From Streptomyces sp. NBC_00358 (GTDB lineage Bacteria > Actinomycetota > Actinomycetes > Streptomycetales > Streptomycetaceae), in assembly GCF_036099295.1 (NCBI RefSeq), contig NZ_CP107976.1, positions 2,728,001 through 2,792,000 on the forward strand: a stretch of DNA of 64,000 bases, given 5' to 3'. Position numbers and translations under genes: made by a program. Shown in pieces: positions 1 to 9,157 of the stretch (its first letter is position 1; each line of letters begins with the position of its first letter). The notes under the pieces were generated by a model. That model was not told the origin of the DNA and did not search any database. It was given only the letters and a program-made list of their open reading frames with translations.

Positions 1-1580
1 GCGTTCTTCAGCATGTCCGTCACGGACGCCTTCTGAACGTTGAGGATCTTGCCCCGGATCGGCAGCAGCGCCTGGAACTCGGAGTTCCGGGCCAGCTTCG
101 CCGTACCCAGCGCGGAGTCGCCCTCGACGATGAACAGCTCGCTGCGCTCCACGTCGTCGCTGCGGCAGTCGGCGAGCTTGGCGGGCAGCGAGGAGGATTC
201 CAGAGCCGTCTTCCGGCGCTGCGCGTCCTTGTGCTGACGGGCGGCGATCCGCGTACGGGCGGCGGCGACGGCCTTCTCCATCACGACCCGCGCCTGCGCG
301 GCCGTGTCCCGCTTCGGGGAGGTCAGGAACGCCTTGAGCTCCTTGGTCACCACGTTCGTCACGATGCGGCGGGCAGCCGAGGTGCCAAGGACCTCCTTGG
401 TCTGCCCCTCGAACTGCGGCTCGGCGAGACGCACGGTGACGACGGCCGTGAGGCCCTCCAGCGCGTCGTCCTTGACGATGTCGTCCTCGGCGACCCGGAG
501 CATCTTCTTGGCCCGGAGGACCTCGTTCATCGTCTTGGCGACGGCCTGCTCGAAGCCCGCGACATGGGTGCCGCCCTTGGGCGTGGCGATGATGTTCACG
601 AACGACTTCAGGTTCGTGTCGTAACCGGTGCCCCAGCGCATCGCGACATCGACACCCAGCTCACGGGTGACCTCGGTCGGCGTCATCTGTCCGTGCTCGT
701 CGAGGACCGGGACGGTCTCCTTGAAGGTCCCCTGTCCGAAGAAGCGGAGGACGTCGTTGACCGGCTTGTCGGAGGCCAGGTACTCGCAGAACTCGCTGAT
801 CCCGCCGTCGAAGCGGAACGACTCCTCGCCCTTGCTGCCACCGTCGCCGAGCCCGTATTCGTCACGGACGACGATGGTCAGGCCAGGCACCAGGAAGGCG
901 GTCTGACGGGCGCGCTGGTGGAGGTGCTCCAGCGAGAGCTTGGCGTCCTTGAGGAAGATCTGGCGGTCGGCCCAGTAGCGCACACGGGTGCCGGTGCGGG
1001 TCTTCGGGATCCGCTTGAGCTTGCGCAGCCCGCCCGTCGCGTCGAAGGCGGCGTCGGAGCCGTCGGCCTTGAACGCTCCCGGGGTGCCACGGCGGAAGCT
1101 CACCGCGTGGGTCTGGCCGTTGCGGTCCACCTCGACGTCCAGCCGGGCGGAGAGCGCGTTCACCACAGAGGCGCCCACGCCGTGCAGACCGCCCGAGGCG
1201 GCGTACGAGCCGCCGCCGAACTTGCCGCCGGCGTGCAGCTTGGTCATGACGACCTCGACACCGGAGAGCCCGGTCTTGGGCTCCACGTCGACGGGGATGC
1301 CGCGGCCGTTGTCCCGCACCTCGACGGAGGCGTCGTCGTGCAGGATGACGTCGATGTGGTCGCAGTAGCCCCCGAGGGCCTCGTCCACGGAGTTGTCGAT
1401 GATCTCCCAGAGGCAGTGCATCAGGCCACGACTGTCGGTCGACCCGATGTACATGCCCGGGCGCTTCCGCACTGCCTCGAGCCCCTCAAGGACGAGCAGG
1501 TGCCGCGCGGTGTAGTTGGAACCGTCCCGGTCTGCTCCGGTCAGCAGCGCTGTGGACGGCACGGACGTCTCGGCGGTCAC
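1..1580 (-). CDS. parE: DNA topoisomerase IV subunit B (partial, cut by window edge)
   Basis: ATPase subunit of a type IIA topoisomerase that decatenates replicated chromosomes with ParC. About 526 N-terminal residues are visible; the C-terminus lies off the left edge. The GHKL ATPase signatures are present: EIIDNSVDEAL, DNGRGIP and GGLHGVGASVVNAL. The TOPRIM acidic motif EGDSA falls at about residue 486, just before the cut. The start is GTG at 1580. In Streptomyces this parE neighbour of hrdB is distinct from gyrB near the origin. GyrB is the main alternative family assignment; the position next to hrdB favours ParE. Codon use and GC match the neighbours. Confidence 0.9.
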   Translation of the reverse strand, partial: MTAETSVPSTALLTGADRDGSNYTARHLLVLEGLEAVRKRPGMYIGSTDSRGLMHCLWEIIDNSVDEALGGYCDHIDVILHDDASVEVRDNGRGIPVDVEPKTGLSGVEVVMTKLHAGGKFGGGSYAASGGLHGVGASVVNALSARLDVEVDRNGQTHAVSFRRGTPGAFKADGSDAAFDATGGLRKLKRIPKTRTGTRVRYWADRQIFLKDAKLSLEHLHQRARQTAFLVPGLTIVVRDEYGLGDGGSKGEESFRFDGGISEFCEYLASDKPVNDVLRFFGQGTFKETVPVLDEHGQMTPTEVTRELGVDVAMRWGTGYDTNLKSFVNIIATPKGGTHVAGFEQAVAKTMNEVLRAKKMLRVAEDDIVKDDALEGLTAVVTVRLAEPQFEGQTKEVLGTSAARRIVTNVVTKELKAFLTSPKRDTAAQARVVMEKAVAAARTRIAARQHKDAQRRKTALESSSLPAKLADCRSDDVERSELFIVEGDSALGTAKLARNSEFQALLPIRGKILNVQKASVTDMLKN

Positions 1581-2022
1581 GCGGTTCGCTCCTCGCTGAA
1601 TTTCATGGGAGACCCTTTTGGGTAAGGGCCCGGCTTCGGTCGCCGCTCAGAGGGTACCGAGGCCTGGTAGAGCCGTTGTAGCACCACCCTCGCATGAACT
1701 CACACTAGTCCAGGGTCGCATGGGTGTTCGATCCCTCGATGGAGTGAAGTACATATCACGTTCCCTTCCAGGCATGAACCATTTAGGCTCCGGGCACGTC
1801 CTCATGAACAACCGGCAATCCAGCCGGGAGGACCGACCACCTGACAGACAGCGCGAACCCGTACAGACACGAAGACACGCAATACGGCTCATTCGCCGCC
1901 AACCGGCAACAGACAGCCGGCTCGAAAGAAAATTTCGAGGAAAAGCCGCGAGCGGGAACGTTTTCGGCCTGGTTGGATGTTGACCCTGGTACGACAGCTC
2001 GTCGAGCTAGAGAAGAGGCGAC
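1581..2022. promoter_or_regulatory. Divergent intergenic region parE / small zinc-ribbon gene
   Basis: This 442-base region is noticeably richer in A+T than its surroundings and must hold the divergent promoters of parE and the small gene to its right. I see an inverted repeat with arms CTCGAAA (1921-1927) and TTTCGAG (1933-1939) around an A-rich spacer. A second one, AGCTCG-T-CGAGCT, lies at 1996-2008 just before the ribosome-binding site of the small gene. No plausible gene is visible inside. The repeats are seen directly; any regulatory role is inference. Confidence 0.4.
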
Positions 2023-2253
2023 GTGACTACTGTTCTGACCCCCGCGAGCCCGCTGACGGCCGCTGACCGCTGCGACCGTTGCGGCGCCCAGGCATATCTG
2101 CGCGTCGTCCTCCTGAGCGGCGGAGAACTGCTCTTCTGCGCCCACCACGGTCGCAAGTTCGAGCCGGAACTCAAGAAGATCGCCGCTGAGATACAGGACG
2201 AGACGGAGCGGCTGACGTCCGTTCCCGAAAGCGTCAACGACGAAGAACACTGA
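2023..2253 (+). CDS. Small zinc-ribbon-like protein (DUF7455-like)
   Basis: A 76-residue protein of unknown function. It has CDRC near residue 17 and FCAHH near residue 38, a Cys2 plus Cys-His-His arrangement that looks like a small zinc-binding fold, followed by a charged helical tail. The start is GTG at 2023 with the purine-rich ribosome-binding site AGAAGAGG. I recall a family of this size (DUF7455) conserved beside parE/hrdB in actinomycetes, but that assignment is from memory. It is monocistronic, with a strong hairpin downstream. Confidence 0.75.
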   Translation: MTTVLTPASPLTAADRCDRCGAQAYLRVVLLSGGELLFCAHHGRKFEPELKKIAAEIQDETERLTSVPESVNDEEH

Positions 2254-2297
2254 CCCTTCGCATCAACGACGAGCGGGTGCCGGCGACAGGCCGGTCG

Positions 2298-2339
2298 GTG
2301 GGCGGTCACCCCCTGGACACAGGGAGTGGCCGCCCGCAC
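2298..2339. terminator. Bidirectional terminator between convergent genes
   Basis: Hairpin with arms GTGGGCGGTCAC (2298-2309) and GTGGCCGCCCGCAC (2326-2339), lying between the stops of the small zinc-ribbon gene and the convergent protease gene. Confidence 0.6.
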
Positions 2340-2362
2340 TCGTACCGCATCGTCAAGGGCTC

Positions 2363-3181
2363 TCAGCGACCCGCGTCGAGCGCCTGGACCACCTCCGAGA
2401 CCCGCGTGTAGACACCCGGGCTCCCGGCGCGCCCACAGCCGCTCCCCCAGGAGACCAGGCCGATGAGGCGCCCCTGGGCGACCAGCGGCCCGCCACTGTC
2501 CCCCTGGCAGGCGTCACGCCCGCCCTCCGGCTCCCCGGCGCACACCATGGACGCCGCGTCGTAGGTCCCGGCCTCATTGCCGGGATAGGCCCGCTTGCAC
2601 GAGGCGTCGGAGAGCACGTGAACGTCCGCGGCCCGCAGGCTGTCGGAGTAGTCCCCGCCGCCCGTCAGGTCGCCCCAGCCATAGACGACGGCGGCCGTCC
2701 CTGACTCGTACGCCGGATCACCGGGCGGCGCCATGCGGATCACGGAGGCGGCCGGCAGCGGCTCGGCCAGCGTCAGCACGCCGAAGTCCCCGGCGTTCGT
2801 ATCACTGTCGTAGTGCGGGTTGACCCAGATGTCGCGTACGGCGATCTCCTTGCCGTCGTCGGACATCAGGTTCCCGCGCCCCGCGATGACCTTCAGATCG
2901 CGCGCCTGGCGCGGTGGCGCCCCCAGCACGTCGTCTCCCAGGCAGTGCGCCGCGGTCACGACCGTGGTCGGTCCGACGACCACGCCTCCGCAGAACTGCC
3001 CCCCGCGTGTACCTCCGAACCGGTCACGACTGGACAGCGCGACCGTCCAGGGACTCTCGGAGATCCGGACCGGACGGCTTCCGATGACAACGCTGTCGGA
3101 AGCCGCGAGGGCAGGAGTGGTCAGCGGTATCACCGCTGCGGCGGCCGCAAGGGCCAGCGTCGGGACGAAGGGACGGCGCAT
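2363..3181 (-). CDS. Secreted trypsin-like serine protease (S1 family)
   Basis: A 272-residue exported chymotrypsin-fold protease. Residues 1-27 form a classic signal peptide (MRRPF, a hydrophobic Ala/Leu stretch, then ALA-A). The catalytic triad is clear: His79 in TAAHC, Asp132 in GDFGVLTL and Ser229 in QGDSGGPL. Asp223 in DACQGDSGG corresponds to the trypsin S1 pocket aspartate, so cleavage after Lys/Arg is expected. Paired cysteines around His79 and Ser229 suggest disulfides. It is transcribed in the same direction as hrdB but separated from it by a very strong terminator, so it has its own promoter in 3182-3250. Confidence 0.9.
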   Translation of the reverse strand: MRRPFVPTLALAAAAAVIPLTTPALAASDSVVIGSRPVRISESPWTVALSSRDRFGGTRGGQFCGGVVVGPTTVVTAAHCLGDDVLGAPPRQARDLKVIAGRGNLMSDDGKEIAVRDIWVNPHYDSDTNAGDFGVLTLAEPLPAASVIRMAPPGDPAYESGTAAVVYGWGDLTGGGDYSDSLRAADVHVLSDASCKRAYPGNEAGTYDAASMVCAGEPEGGRDACQGDSGGPLVAQGRLIGLVSWGSGCGRAGSPGVYTRVSEVVQALDAGR

Positions 3182-3250
3182 GCGCGCTCCTCACACTGGG
3201 ACGGTCGTGGAATACCCAGAGTGATCCAGTGAGCGGAGGCACGCACTCCG

Positions 3251-3304
3251 CGCGTACGTCGAAGGCCCGACCCCCGGCAGAGGGTCGGGCCTTCGACGTA
3301 CGCG
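3251..3304. terminator. hrdB terminator, perfect 23-bp stem
   Basis: Arms at 3251-3273 and 3282-3304 are perfect 23-base complements around an 8-base loop (CCGGCAGA). The hairpin starts 10 bases after the hrdB stop. There is no T-run, which is usual for Streptomyces terminators. Confidence 0.85.
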
Positions 3305-3314
3305 CGGCCGAGGC

Positions 3315-4850
3315 CTAGTCGAGGTAGTCGCGCAGCACCTGGGAACGCGACGGGTGACGCAGCTTCGACATGGTCTTGGACTCGATCTGGCGGATCCGCT
3401 CACGGGTCACGCCGTACACCTTGCCGATCTCGTCGAGGGTCTTCGGCTGACCGTCGGTGAGACCGAAGCGCATCGAGACGACGCCCGCCTCGCGCTCGGA
3501 CAGGGTGTCGAGAACGGAGTGCAGCTGCTCCTGCAGAAGCGTGAAGCTGACCGCGTCGGCCGGGACCACGGCTTCGGAGTCCTCGATGAGGTCACCGAAC
3601 TCGCTGTCGCCGTCCTCGCCCAGCGGCGTGTGCAGCGAGATGGGCTCACGGCCGTACTTCTGGACCTCGATGACCTTCTCAGGGGTCATGTCGAGCTCCT
3701 TGGCCAGCTCCTCCGGGGTGGGCTCACGGCCCAGGTCCTGGAGCATCTGGCGCTGCACGCGCGCGAGCTTGTTGATGACCTCGACCATGTGCACCGGGAT
3801 ACGGATGGTGCGGGCCTGGTCGGCCATCGCGCGGGTGATCGCCTGACGGATCCACCAGGTGGCGTACGTCGAGAACTTGTAGCCCTTGGTGTAGTCGAAC
3901 TTCTCGACCGCGCGGATCAGACCGAGGTTGCCCTCCTGGATGAGGTCCAGGAAGAGCATGCCGCGGCCGGTGTAACGCTTGGCCAGGGAGACCACCAGAC
4001 GGAGGTTGGCCTCCAGGAGGTGGTTCTTGGCGCGGCGGCCGTCCTCGGCGATGATCTCCAGCTCACGCTTGAGCTTGGGGGCGAGCTTGTCGGCGTTGGC
4101 CAGCTTGTCCTCGGCGAACAGACCGGCCTCGATGCGCTTGGCGAGCTCGACCTCCTGCTCGGCGTTGAGCAGCGGGACCTTGCCGATCTGCTTGAGGTAG
4201 TCCTTGACCGGGTCGGCGGTGGCACCGGCGGCGGCGACCTGCTGCGCGGGCGCGTCGTCCTCGTCCTCGTCCGACAGGACGAAGCCCTGGGCGCCGTCCT
4301 CGGCGGGCTCCTCGGCACCGGCCTTGCCCGGGGTCTCCTCGGTAGCCTCGTCGTCGACGAGCTCGGCGTCATCCTTCTTGGCGCTCGTCTTCTTGGCCGC
4401 CGTCTTCTTGGCGACCGTCTTCTTGGCGACGGCCTTCTTCGCCGTCGTCTTCTTGGCTACAGCGGCCTTGCCTGCGGACGCGTCCTCGGCCGAATCGTCG
4501 GCGAGGGCAGCCGGAGCCGCAGTGGCGGTCGCCTTCTTGGCAGTCACCGTCTTGGCCGCCACGGTCTTGGTGGCGGTGCGCTTGGCCGGACTCTTCGCTG
4601 CGACGCTCTTTCGGGTGCGCTTGGGCTCCGCGGCACTGACCATCAGCGTCACACCCTCTTCCTCGAGGATCTGGTTGAGGCTGCGCAGTACGTTCTTCCA
4701 CTGAGTGGCCGGAATCTGGTCAGCTTCGAAGGCCCGACGCACGTCATCGCCGGCGATCTGCCCCTCAGCCTTTCCCCGCTCGATGAGCGCCATGACAGAG
4801 ACGGACTCGGCGATCTCCGGCGGGAGCGTACGGGATGTGCTGGCCGACAC
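3315..4850 (-). CDS. hrdB: Principal RNA polymerase sigma factor HrdB
   Basis: Essential housekeeping sigma-70 of 511 residues, the length I remember for HrdB. Residues 1-75 carry a sigma region 1.1-like module. Residues 76-210 are the streptomycete-type Lys/Ala-rich (repeated AKKT) then acidic linker. Region 1.2 begins at [11 protein letters not shown] (213). Region 2 is about 277-352, with the core-binding and -10 recognition segment [14 protein letters not shown]. Region 4 has the -35 helix-turn-helix [20 protein letters not shown] (471-490). The start is GTG at 4850 preceded by GAGAGG. An in-frame ATG exists upstream at 5006 but would add a non-conserved 52-residue extension. Confidence 0.97.
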   Translation of the reverse strand: MSASTSRTLPPEIAESVSVMALIERGKAEGQIAGDDVRRAFEADQIPATQWKNVLRSLNQILEEEGVTLMVSAAEPKRTRKSVAAKSPAKRTATKTVAAKTVTAKKATATAAPAALADDSAEDASAGKAAVAKKTTAKKAVAKKTVAKKTAAKKTSAKKDDAELVDDEATEETPGKAGAEEPAEDGAQGFVLSDEDEDDAPAQQVAAAGATADPVKDYLKQIGKVPLLNAEQEVELAKRIEAGLFAEDKLANADKLAPKLKRELEIIAEDGRRAKNHLLEANLRLVVSLAKRYTGRGMLFLDLIQEGNLGLIRAVEKFDYTKGYKFSTYATWWIRQAITRAMADQARTIRIPVHMVEVINKLARVQRQMLQDLGREPTPEELAKELDMTPEKVIEVQKYGREPISLHTPLGEDGDSEFGDLIEDSEAVVPADAVSFTLLQEQLHSVLDTLSEREAGVVSMRFGLTDGQPKTLDEIGKVYGVTRERIRQIESKTMSKLRHPSRSQVLRDYLD

Positions 4851-5138
4851 GAACAACCTCTCGGAACGTTGAAAAACGGCTTCCGGCCCCGTCCATTGTG
4901 GACAGGAACCGACGACCGCCGACTGGGGATGGGCCGACGGCGCGGGCGGGGCCGGGAAGATGCACAGCGCCATGAACGGCGTCTGTATTCCTTCCTCGGC
5001 TATCACCTCTTAGGTCATCGCGCTGCCCGGAAGAGCGTTACGCCCAATCTGCGTGGCCCGAGTCACACCCCGTAAGCGCTCAAAAGATGGCAGATCACGT
5101 CAGACCAGGTCAGGTCATGATCGGCCACCCGCTCGCGG
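4851..5138 (-). promoter_or_regulatory. hrdB upstream promoter region
   Basis: About 290 bases between the whiH terminator and the hrdB start. They must contain the hrdB promoters. I looked for a SigR-type promoter (GGAAT, about 18 bases, GTT), which is known for hrdB in S. coelicolor, and did not find a convincing match by eye. A DnaA-box-like 9-mer with one mismatch (CTGTCCACA on the minus strand) lies at 4898-4906. No gene is seen. Confidence 0.4.
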
Positions 5139-5185
5139 CGTCGGGACCCCACCGAATCCGCGAAGGATTCGGTGGGGTCCCGACG
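5139..5185. terminator. whiH terminator, perfect 21-bp stem
   Basis: Arms 5139-5159 and 5165-5185 are perfect complements with a five-base loop (GCGAA), located 73 bases past the whiH stop and before the hrdB promoter region. Confidence 0.85.
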
Positions 5186-5257
5186 AGCGATGGTTCGCCG
5201 GCCCGGCGGGGGCACGGACGCGCGCACACTCCGGACCGCGTCACCCTCGGCGCGCGA

Positions 5258-6145
5258 TCAGTGCTCGCGCGGCGCGGGCACGACACGCTCCACCTCGGGG
5301 TGGACGATGAGCAGCTGCCGCATGGCGGCCTCGGCCGCCGCGCCGTCGGCGGCCGCGAGGGCGTCGACGATGCGGGCGTGGTGTCCCAGCGAGGCGTCGT
5401 TCGGACGGTCACAGCCGGTGACCGGGCTGCCCGAGACCTGGAGCGCAGCCGACACGATCCCGGAGAGGTGTTCCAGCATCCGGTTGCCCGCGAGCTGGAT
5501 GAGCAGCGAATGGAACTCGGCGTCGGCTCGCGAGAACGTGAGCGAGTCACCCTGCGACATGGCGTGGCCCATGATCTCGACCATGTCGCCGATACGCTGC
5601 TGGATCTCCTCGCGCCCGTGTCCGGCCGCGAGGCGCGCGGCGAGCGGCTCGATGGTCCAGCGGAGCTCGCCGAGCTCGCGCCGCTGGTCGTCCCGCTGCG
5701 GCCCGAAGGCCCGCCATTCGATGATGTCCGGGTCGAGAAGGTTCCAGTCACTGACGGGGCGCACGCGCGTGCCGACGTTCGGGCGGGCACTGACCAGCCC
5801 CTTGGCCTCCAGGACGCGGAGCGACTCGCGGACGACGGTCCGGGAGACCTCGAACCGCTGGCCGATCTCCTCGGGCACGAGCGGACGGTCCGCGCCGAGG
5901 TCTCCGGAGACGATCATCTGGCCCAACTGCTGGACGAGTTGGCCGTGCAGCCCGCGCCCGCGGCTGCCGGCGGTGCGTCGGCCCACACGGCCGAGCTCCG
6001 GCTCGGCGCTCTCCCACACAGGGGGGCCCACGCGGTCGACACCCGCAGCGTCGGTGTAGGGGTAACGGTCGAGTTCGCCCGGTCCGGCCAGGCCGGAGTC
6101 TGCGGAACGGGCGGCGGTCATCATGGTCTGCGCAAGGGTACTCAC
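5258..6145 (-). CDS. whiH: GntR-family sporulation regulator WhiH
   Basis: A 295-residue FadR-subfamily transcription factor required for sporulation septation of aerial hyphae in S. coelicolor. The winged helix lies at about 66-130, with EEIGQRFEVSRTVVRESLRVL as its helix-turn-helix core. The FCD ligand/metal-binding domain spans about 145-285 and includes DAEFHSLL and GHHARIVDAL. A 60-residue tail precedes the DNA-binding domain. I chose GTG at 6145 because it gives the 295 residues I remember for WhiH; the ribosome-binding site there is weak. In-frame starts up to 6229 exist. Synteny next to hrdB supports the name. Confidence 0.88.
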   Translation of the reverse strand: MSTLAQTMMTAARSADSGLAGPGELDRYPYTDAAGVDRVGPPVWESAEPELGRVGRRTAGSRGRGLHGQLVQQLGQMIVSGDLGADRPLVPEEIGQRFEVSRTVVRESLRVLEAKGLVSARPNVGTRVRPVSDWNLLDPDIIEWRAFGPQRDDQRRELGELRWTIEPLAARLAAGHGREEIQQRIGDMVEIMGHAMSQGDSLTFSRADAEFHSLLIQLAGNRMLEHLSGIVSAALQVSGSPVTGCDRPNDASLGHHARIVDALAAADGAAAEAAMRQLLIVHPEVERVVPAPREH

Positions 6146-6307
6146 GGGTCTTTTGTCGGCGCCGACTCCAACTGCCTTGAGGTCTTTGGTGAAAAGCACA
6201 CGAAAGGGTGATCGCTCACCCCGTCGCAATTGACGCCTTATCGGAAAGAAATGGGCGTTCTTCGGGGAGTTGTGCGCACAGGGGGAACGGAAGGGTGCGG
6301 ACGGTTG

Positions 6308-8245
6308 TCATCGGACCCGGCTCCGCAGGGTGGTGAGCAGATATGCGCAGAGCAAAGCGGTCAGCGACAACATCAGGGCTCCGCCCACGGGTTGGGCGAG
6401 CACCCGCACGCCGGCCGCCAGGTAGCGCTCCCCACCGAACGGCCACTGCATGAGGACCAGCTCACGAAGCCGTTCCGGGAAACCGGCCGCCGACCGCACA
6501 GACGGCCCCTGCAAGACCTTTTGTACGAGCGGTACGACGACGACGGGCACGCCGAGGACCGCCGCGAGCCCGGCGGCGGTGGACCGGAAGAGGCCCGCCG
6601 CCAGCACGCCCGCCCACGCGCAGCCCACCACGAGGCCGAGCCAACTCGCGCTCAGCGAGAGCCAGTCCGACGGAACTCCGGTGAGCTCCGATCCGTAGAC
6701 GAGGTAGAGCATTTCGAGGTCGCATCCCACCGTGAGGAACGCGAGCATCAGCGCGGTGCTCGAGGAGACCAGGAGCTTGGCCGTGAGCAGTCCCAGTCGG
6801 CGCGGGACGGTGCCGCGGTCGGCGGCCAGCGCCGGGTGACGGAACTCCTCGCCGAAGGCGACGGCGCCCAGCAGCCCGGCGCCCAGCGCGGCGGGCGGCA
6901 GTGGGAGTTCCCGGGGCCACGCGGCCAGCAGACGCGGCTGAGGCGTGTGCCCGATTCTGGCCAGGAGGACGGACAGCAGGACCGAGGTGATGAGAGCGGC
7001 GGCCACGGTGAGGTAGCCGGTGCCCACACCGCCGGCTCGGCGCAGCTCGTACCGCAGGGGGCGCAGCGGGCTCGGGGCCTGGCGTACGGCGATGGGCGGC
7101 GGGAGGGGCGAGAGGTCGTTCGCTGCCGTCGCGGAGGCACACGGACCGCCGGCCACCGCCGCGGAGGCACGCGGATCGTCGGCCGTCACCTCAGAGGTGC
7201 TCGGATCGCCGGCCGTCGCCGCCGAGCTGCTCGGACCGTCGGTCACCCCCGCGGAGCTGCACGTATCGTCGGCCGTCGTCGCGGAGGCGCGGAGCCCGTC
7301 GGCCGTCGTCGCGGAGGTGCGCGGTTCACCGGCCGGACGCTCGGCCTCCTCCTCGGGCGGGATCGGGGCCGGCCCCATGTCGCCGGTCTCGTCCGCGAGT
7401 TGGTGTACGAGGATGCCGTGCCGGAAGGCCGTCTCGCCGACGTCGGCGCAGGTGCTGCCGTACACCGAGAGCCGGTTGCCCTCCTCACGCACGACTTCGA
7501 CGGAGCGCCGCGCCGTGCGGGCCTCCTTGGCCAGGAGGGAGCCGAGCCGGGCGGCGTGCGGACTGCGGACGGCGACCCGGGGCCGGAGCCGGGTGCGGGC
7601 GAACTCCGTGGCCTCCTGGTCGGCGACGAGGCGGCCCCGCTCCAGCGTGACGACCCGGTCAGCCGTTCGCGCGGCCTCTTTGGGATCGTCCGTGGTGAGC
7701 AGCACCGTGCCGCCCTGTGTCGCGTGCGCGCGCAGAATCCCGTGCAGCCAGCGGCTCTCGCGGGTGGAGAGCCCGTCCGCGGGGTCGTCGAGCACGAGGG
7801 TGTGCGGGTCGGGCAGGAGCGCGCAGGCCAGTCCCAGCCGACGGTCCATGCCTCGGGAGAGCGTGCCCAGGCGTTCGTCGCGGAGGCTCACGAGCCCGAC
7901 CACTTCGAGGACGTCGTCCGCGCGGCGCACGGGCACGCCTGCGGCGGCGCACAGCATGCGGAGCTGACCGCGGACCGTACGGGCCGGATGGCCGGGCACC
8001 TCGCCCATGAGGACGCCGACTTCGCGCGAGGGCCGGGCGATGCGATGCAGTGGTCTCCCGCGGAAGTAGGTGATTCCGCGGCCCTGCTGGAGTTCGAGCA
8101 TGAGTTTCAGGGCCGTCGTCTTGCCCGCGCCCGGGGCTCCGAGGAGCGCTGTGACGTGGCCCGCGCGCGCCTCGAAGGACACGTCGTCAACCGCGAGCGG
8201 ACGCGCCTTGCGGGTGTTGCTGGTCAGTCCGATGGCCTGGATCAC
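6308..8245 (-). CDS. ABC transporter, ATPase and permease fused, repetitive linker
   Basis: A 645-residue fusion. Residues 1-225 form an ABC ATPase with Walker A GAPGAGKTT (36-44), a degenerate signature LSRGM (129-133) and Walker B TLVLDDP. The catalytic Glu is Asp154 and the switch His position reads Asp186 (TTDDP). Residues 310-379 are seven consecutive 10-residue Ser/Ala/Thr/Asp repeats (for example TSATTADGLR and ASATTADDTC). Residues from about 405 to the end form an ABC-2-like membrane domain with about six hydrophobic segments. The substrate is unknown. The degenerate ATPase motifs leave it open whether it hydrolyses ATP efficiently. Confidence 0.8.
   Translation of the reverse strand: MIQAIGLTSNTRKARPLAVDDVSFEARAGHVTALLGAPGAGKTTALKLMLELQQGRGITYFRGRPLHRIARPSREVGVLMGEVPGHPARTVRGQLRMLCAAAGVPVRRADDVLEVVGLVSLRDERLGTLSRGMDRRLGLACALLPDPHTLVLDDPADGLSTRESRWLHGILRAHATQGGTVLLTTDDPKEAARTADRVVTLERGRLVADQEATEFARTRLRPRVAVRSPHAARLGSLLAKEARTARRSVEVVREEGNRLSVYGSTCADVGETAFRHGILVHQLADETGDMGPAPIPPEEEAERPAGEPRTSATTADGLRASATTADDTCSSAGVTDGPSSSAATAGDPSTSEVTADDPRASAAVAGGPCASATAANDLSPLPPPIAVRQAPSPLRPLRYELRRAGGVGTGYLTVAAALITSVLLSVLLARIGHTPQPRLLAAWPRELPLPPAALGAGLLGAVAFGEEFRHPALAADRGTVPRRLGLLTAKLLVSSSTALMLAFLTVGCDLEMLYLVYGSELTGVPSDWLSLSASWLGLVVGCAWAGVLAAGLFRSTAAGLAAVLGVPVVVVPLVQKVLQGPSVRSAAGFPERLRELVLMQWPFGGERYLAAGVRVLAQPVGGALMLSLTALLCAYLLTTLRSRVR
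7109..7318 (-). repeat. Seven 30-bp in-frame tandem repeats
   Basis: Seven degenerate 30-base units encode the 10-residue linker repeats of the fused ABC transporter. They are in frame and lie between the ATPase and membrane domains, so copy-number change would alter linker length without breaking the frame. Confidence 0.8.
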
Positions 8246-8368
8246 TCACAGCAAGATAGCGCGACATTTCCGATTTTCCGGGCGCCATGCGGCTCGTCTC
8301 CGATGGGCCTCTCCGCTCTCGCGCACCCGCTGGGGCTCCAGAGCCCAAAACCCGGTTCGCAGCCCTTC

Positions 8369-9127
8369 TCAGACCTCGGGGCGCAGCATCGGAGGGTTGA
8401 GCAACGTGGCGCCTCCCGCGCGGAACAACTGGGCGGGGCGGCCACCCTGCCGGGTGGTCGTACCTCCGGTGGGCACCAGGAAGCCCGGTGTACCGGTCAC
8501 CTTGCGGTGGAAATTGCGCGGGTCGAGCACCACACCCCACACGGCTTCGTAGACGCGGCGCAACTCCCCCACGGTGAACTCGGTGGGACAGAAGGCGGTC
8601 GCCAGCGACGAGTACTCGATCTTGGAGCGGGCTCGCTCCACACCGTCCGAGAGGATCTGCGCGTGGTCGAAGGCGAGAGGCGCCGCCTGCTCCCCGTCGC
8701 GCCCGTACCCGCCCTGGTTCAGCAGTTCCTCGACCGGCGCCCAGCGCGCGCTGTTCGCGTCGCCGCCCGCCCGGGGCGCTGGCAGGTCGGGGGCCAGGGC
8801 CAGATGCGCGACGCTGACCACTCGCATCCGGGGGTCGCGCTTCGGGTCGCCGTAGGTCGCGAGCTGTTCCAGGTGCGCGCCGTTGTCCTGCGCGGGTACG
8901 GAGGGGTCGTGGGCGCGCAGGCCCGTCTCCTCGGCCAGCTCGCGTGCCGCGGCCTGGGCCAGGTCCTCGTCGGTGCGCACGAATCCGCCGGGCAGCGCCC
9001 ATCGCCCCTGGAACGGCTGCTCGCCCCGCCGTACCGCCAACGCGCACAGCGCATGGCGGCGCACGGTCAGCACGACCAGGTCCACGGTCACGGCGAAGGG
9101 CGGAAAGGCTGACGGGTCGTAGGGCAT
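8369..9127 (-). CDS. Nudix domain regulator, NrtR-like
   Basis: A 252-residue protein with an intact Nudix box at 48-70 (G-x5-E-x7-REL-x-EE-x-G-L, in GGFVRTDEDLAQ). Its C-terminal domain matches the winged-helix part of NrtR-type regulators (about 165-250: VGELRRVYEAVWG, LDPRNFHRKV, GGRPAQLFR). NrtR proteins bind ADP-ribose and repress NAD metabolism genes; whether this one hydrolyses or only senses is not visible. ATG 9127 is chosen because MPYDPSAFPPFAV is a typical family start. An in-frame GTG at 9184 exists. A near-ideal AAGGAGGTG lies at about 9160-9168, too far upstream of 9127. Confidence 0.8.
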   Translation of the reverse strand: MPYDPSAFPPFAVTVDLVVLTVRRHALCALAVRRGEQPFQGRWALPGGFVRTDEDLAQAAARELAEETGLRAHDPSVPAQDNGAHLEQLATYGDPKRDPRMRVVSVAHLALAPDLPAPRAGGDANSARWAPVEELLNQGGYGRDGEQAAPLAFDHAQILSDGVERARSKIEYSSLATAFCPTEFTVGELRRVYEAVWGVVLDPRNFHRKVTGTPGFLVPTGGTTTRQGGRPAQLFRAGGATLLNPPMLRPEV

Positions 9128-9133
9128 GCCGTG

Positions 9134-9157
9134 ATCATAGTCGTCTGCCTGACGATA
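9134..9157. promoter_or_regulatory. Inverted repeat before the NrtR-like gene
   Basis: Arms TCGTC and GACGA around a 5-base centre, within an A/T-containing stretch just upstream of the Nudix regulator start. Position and form suggest an autoregulatory operator, but this is inference. Confidence 0.35.

Noticed and set aside
231..1625. Long plus-strand frame opposite parE
   Set aside because: It is the antisense shadow of a well-conserved gene in a GC-rich genome; no ribosome-binding site and no family resemblance.
4851..5006. N-terminal extension of HrdB by 52 residues
   Set aside because: The frame is open, but the GTG at 4850 has a good ribosome-binding site and gives the known family length.
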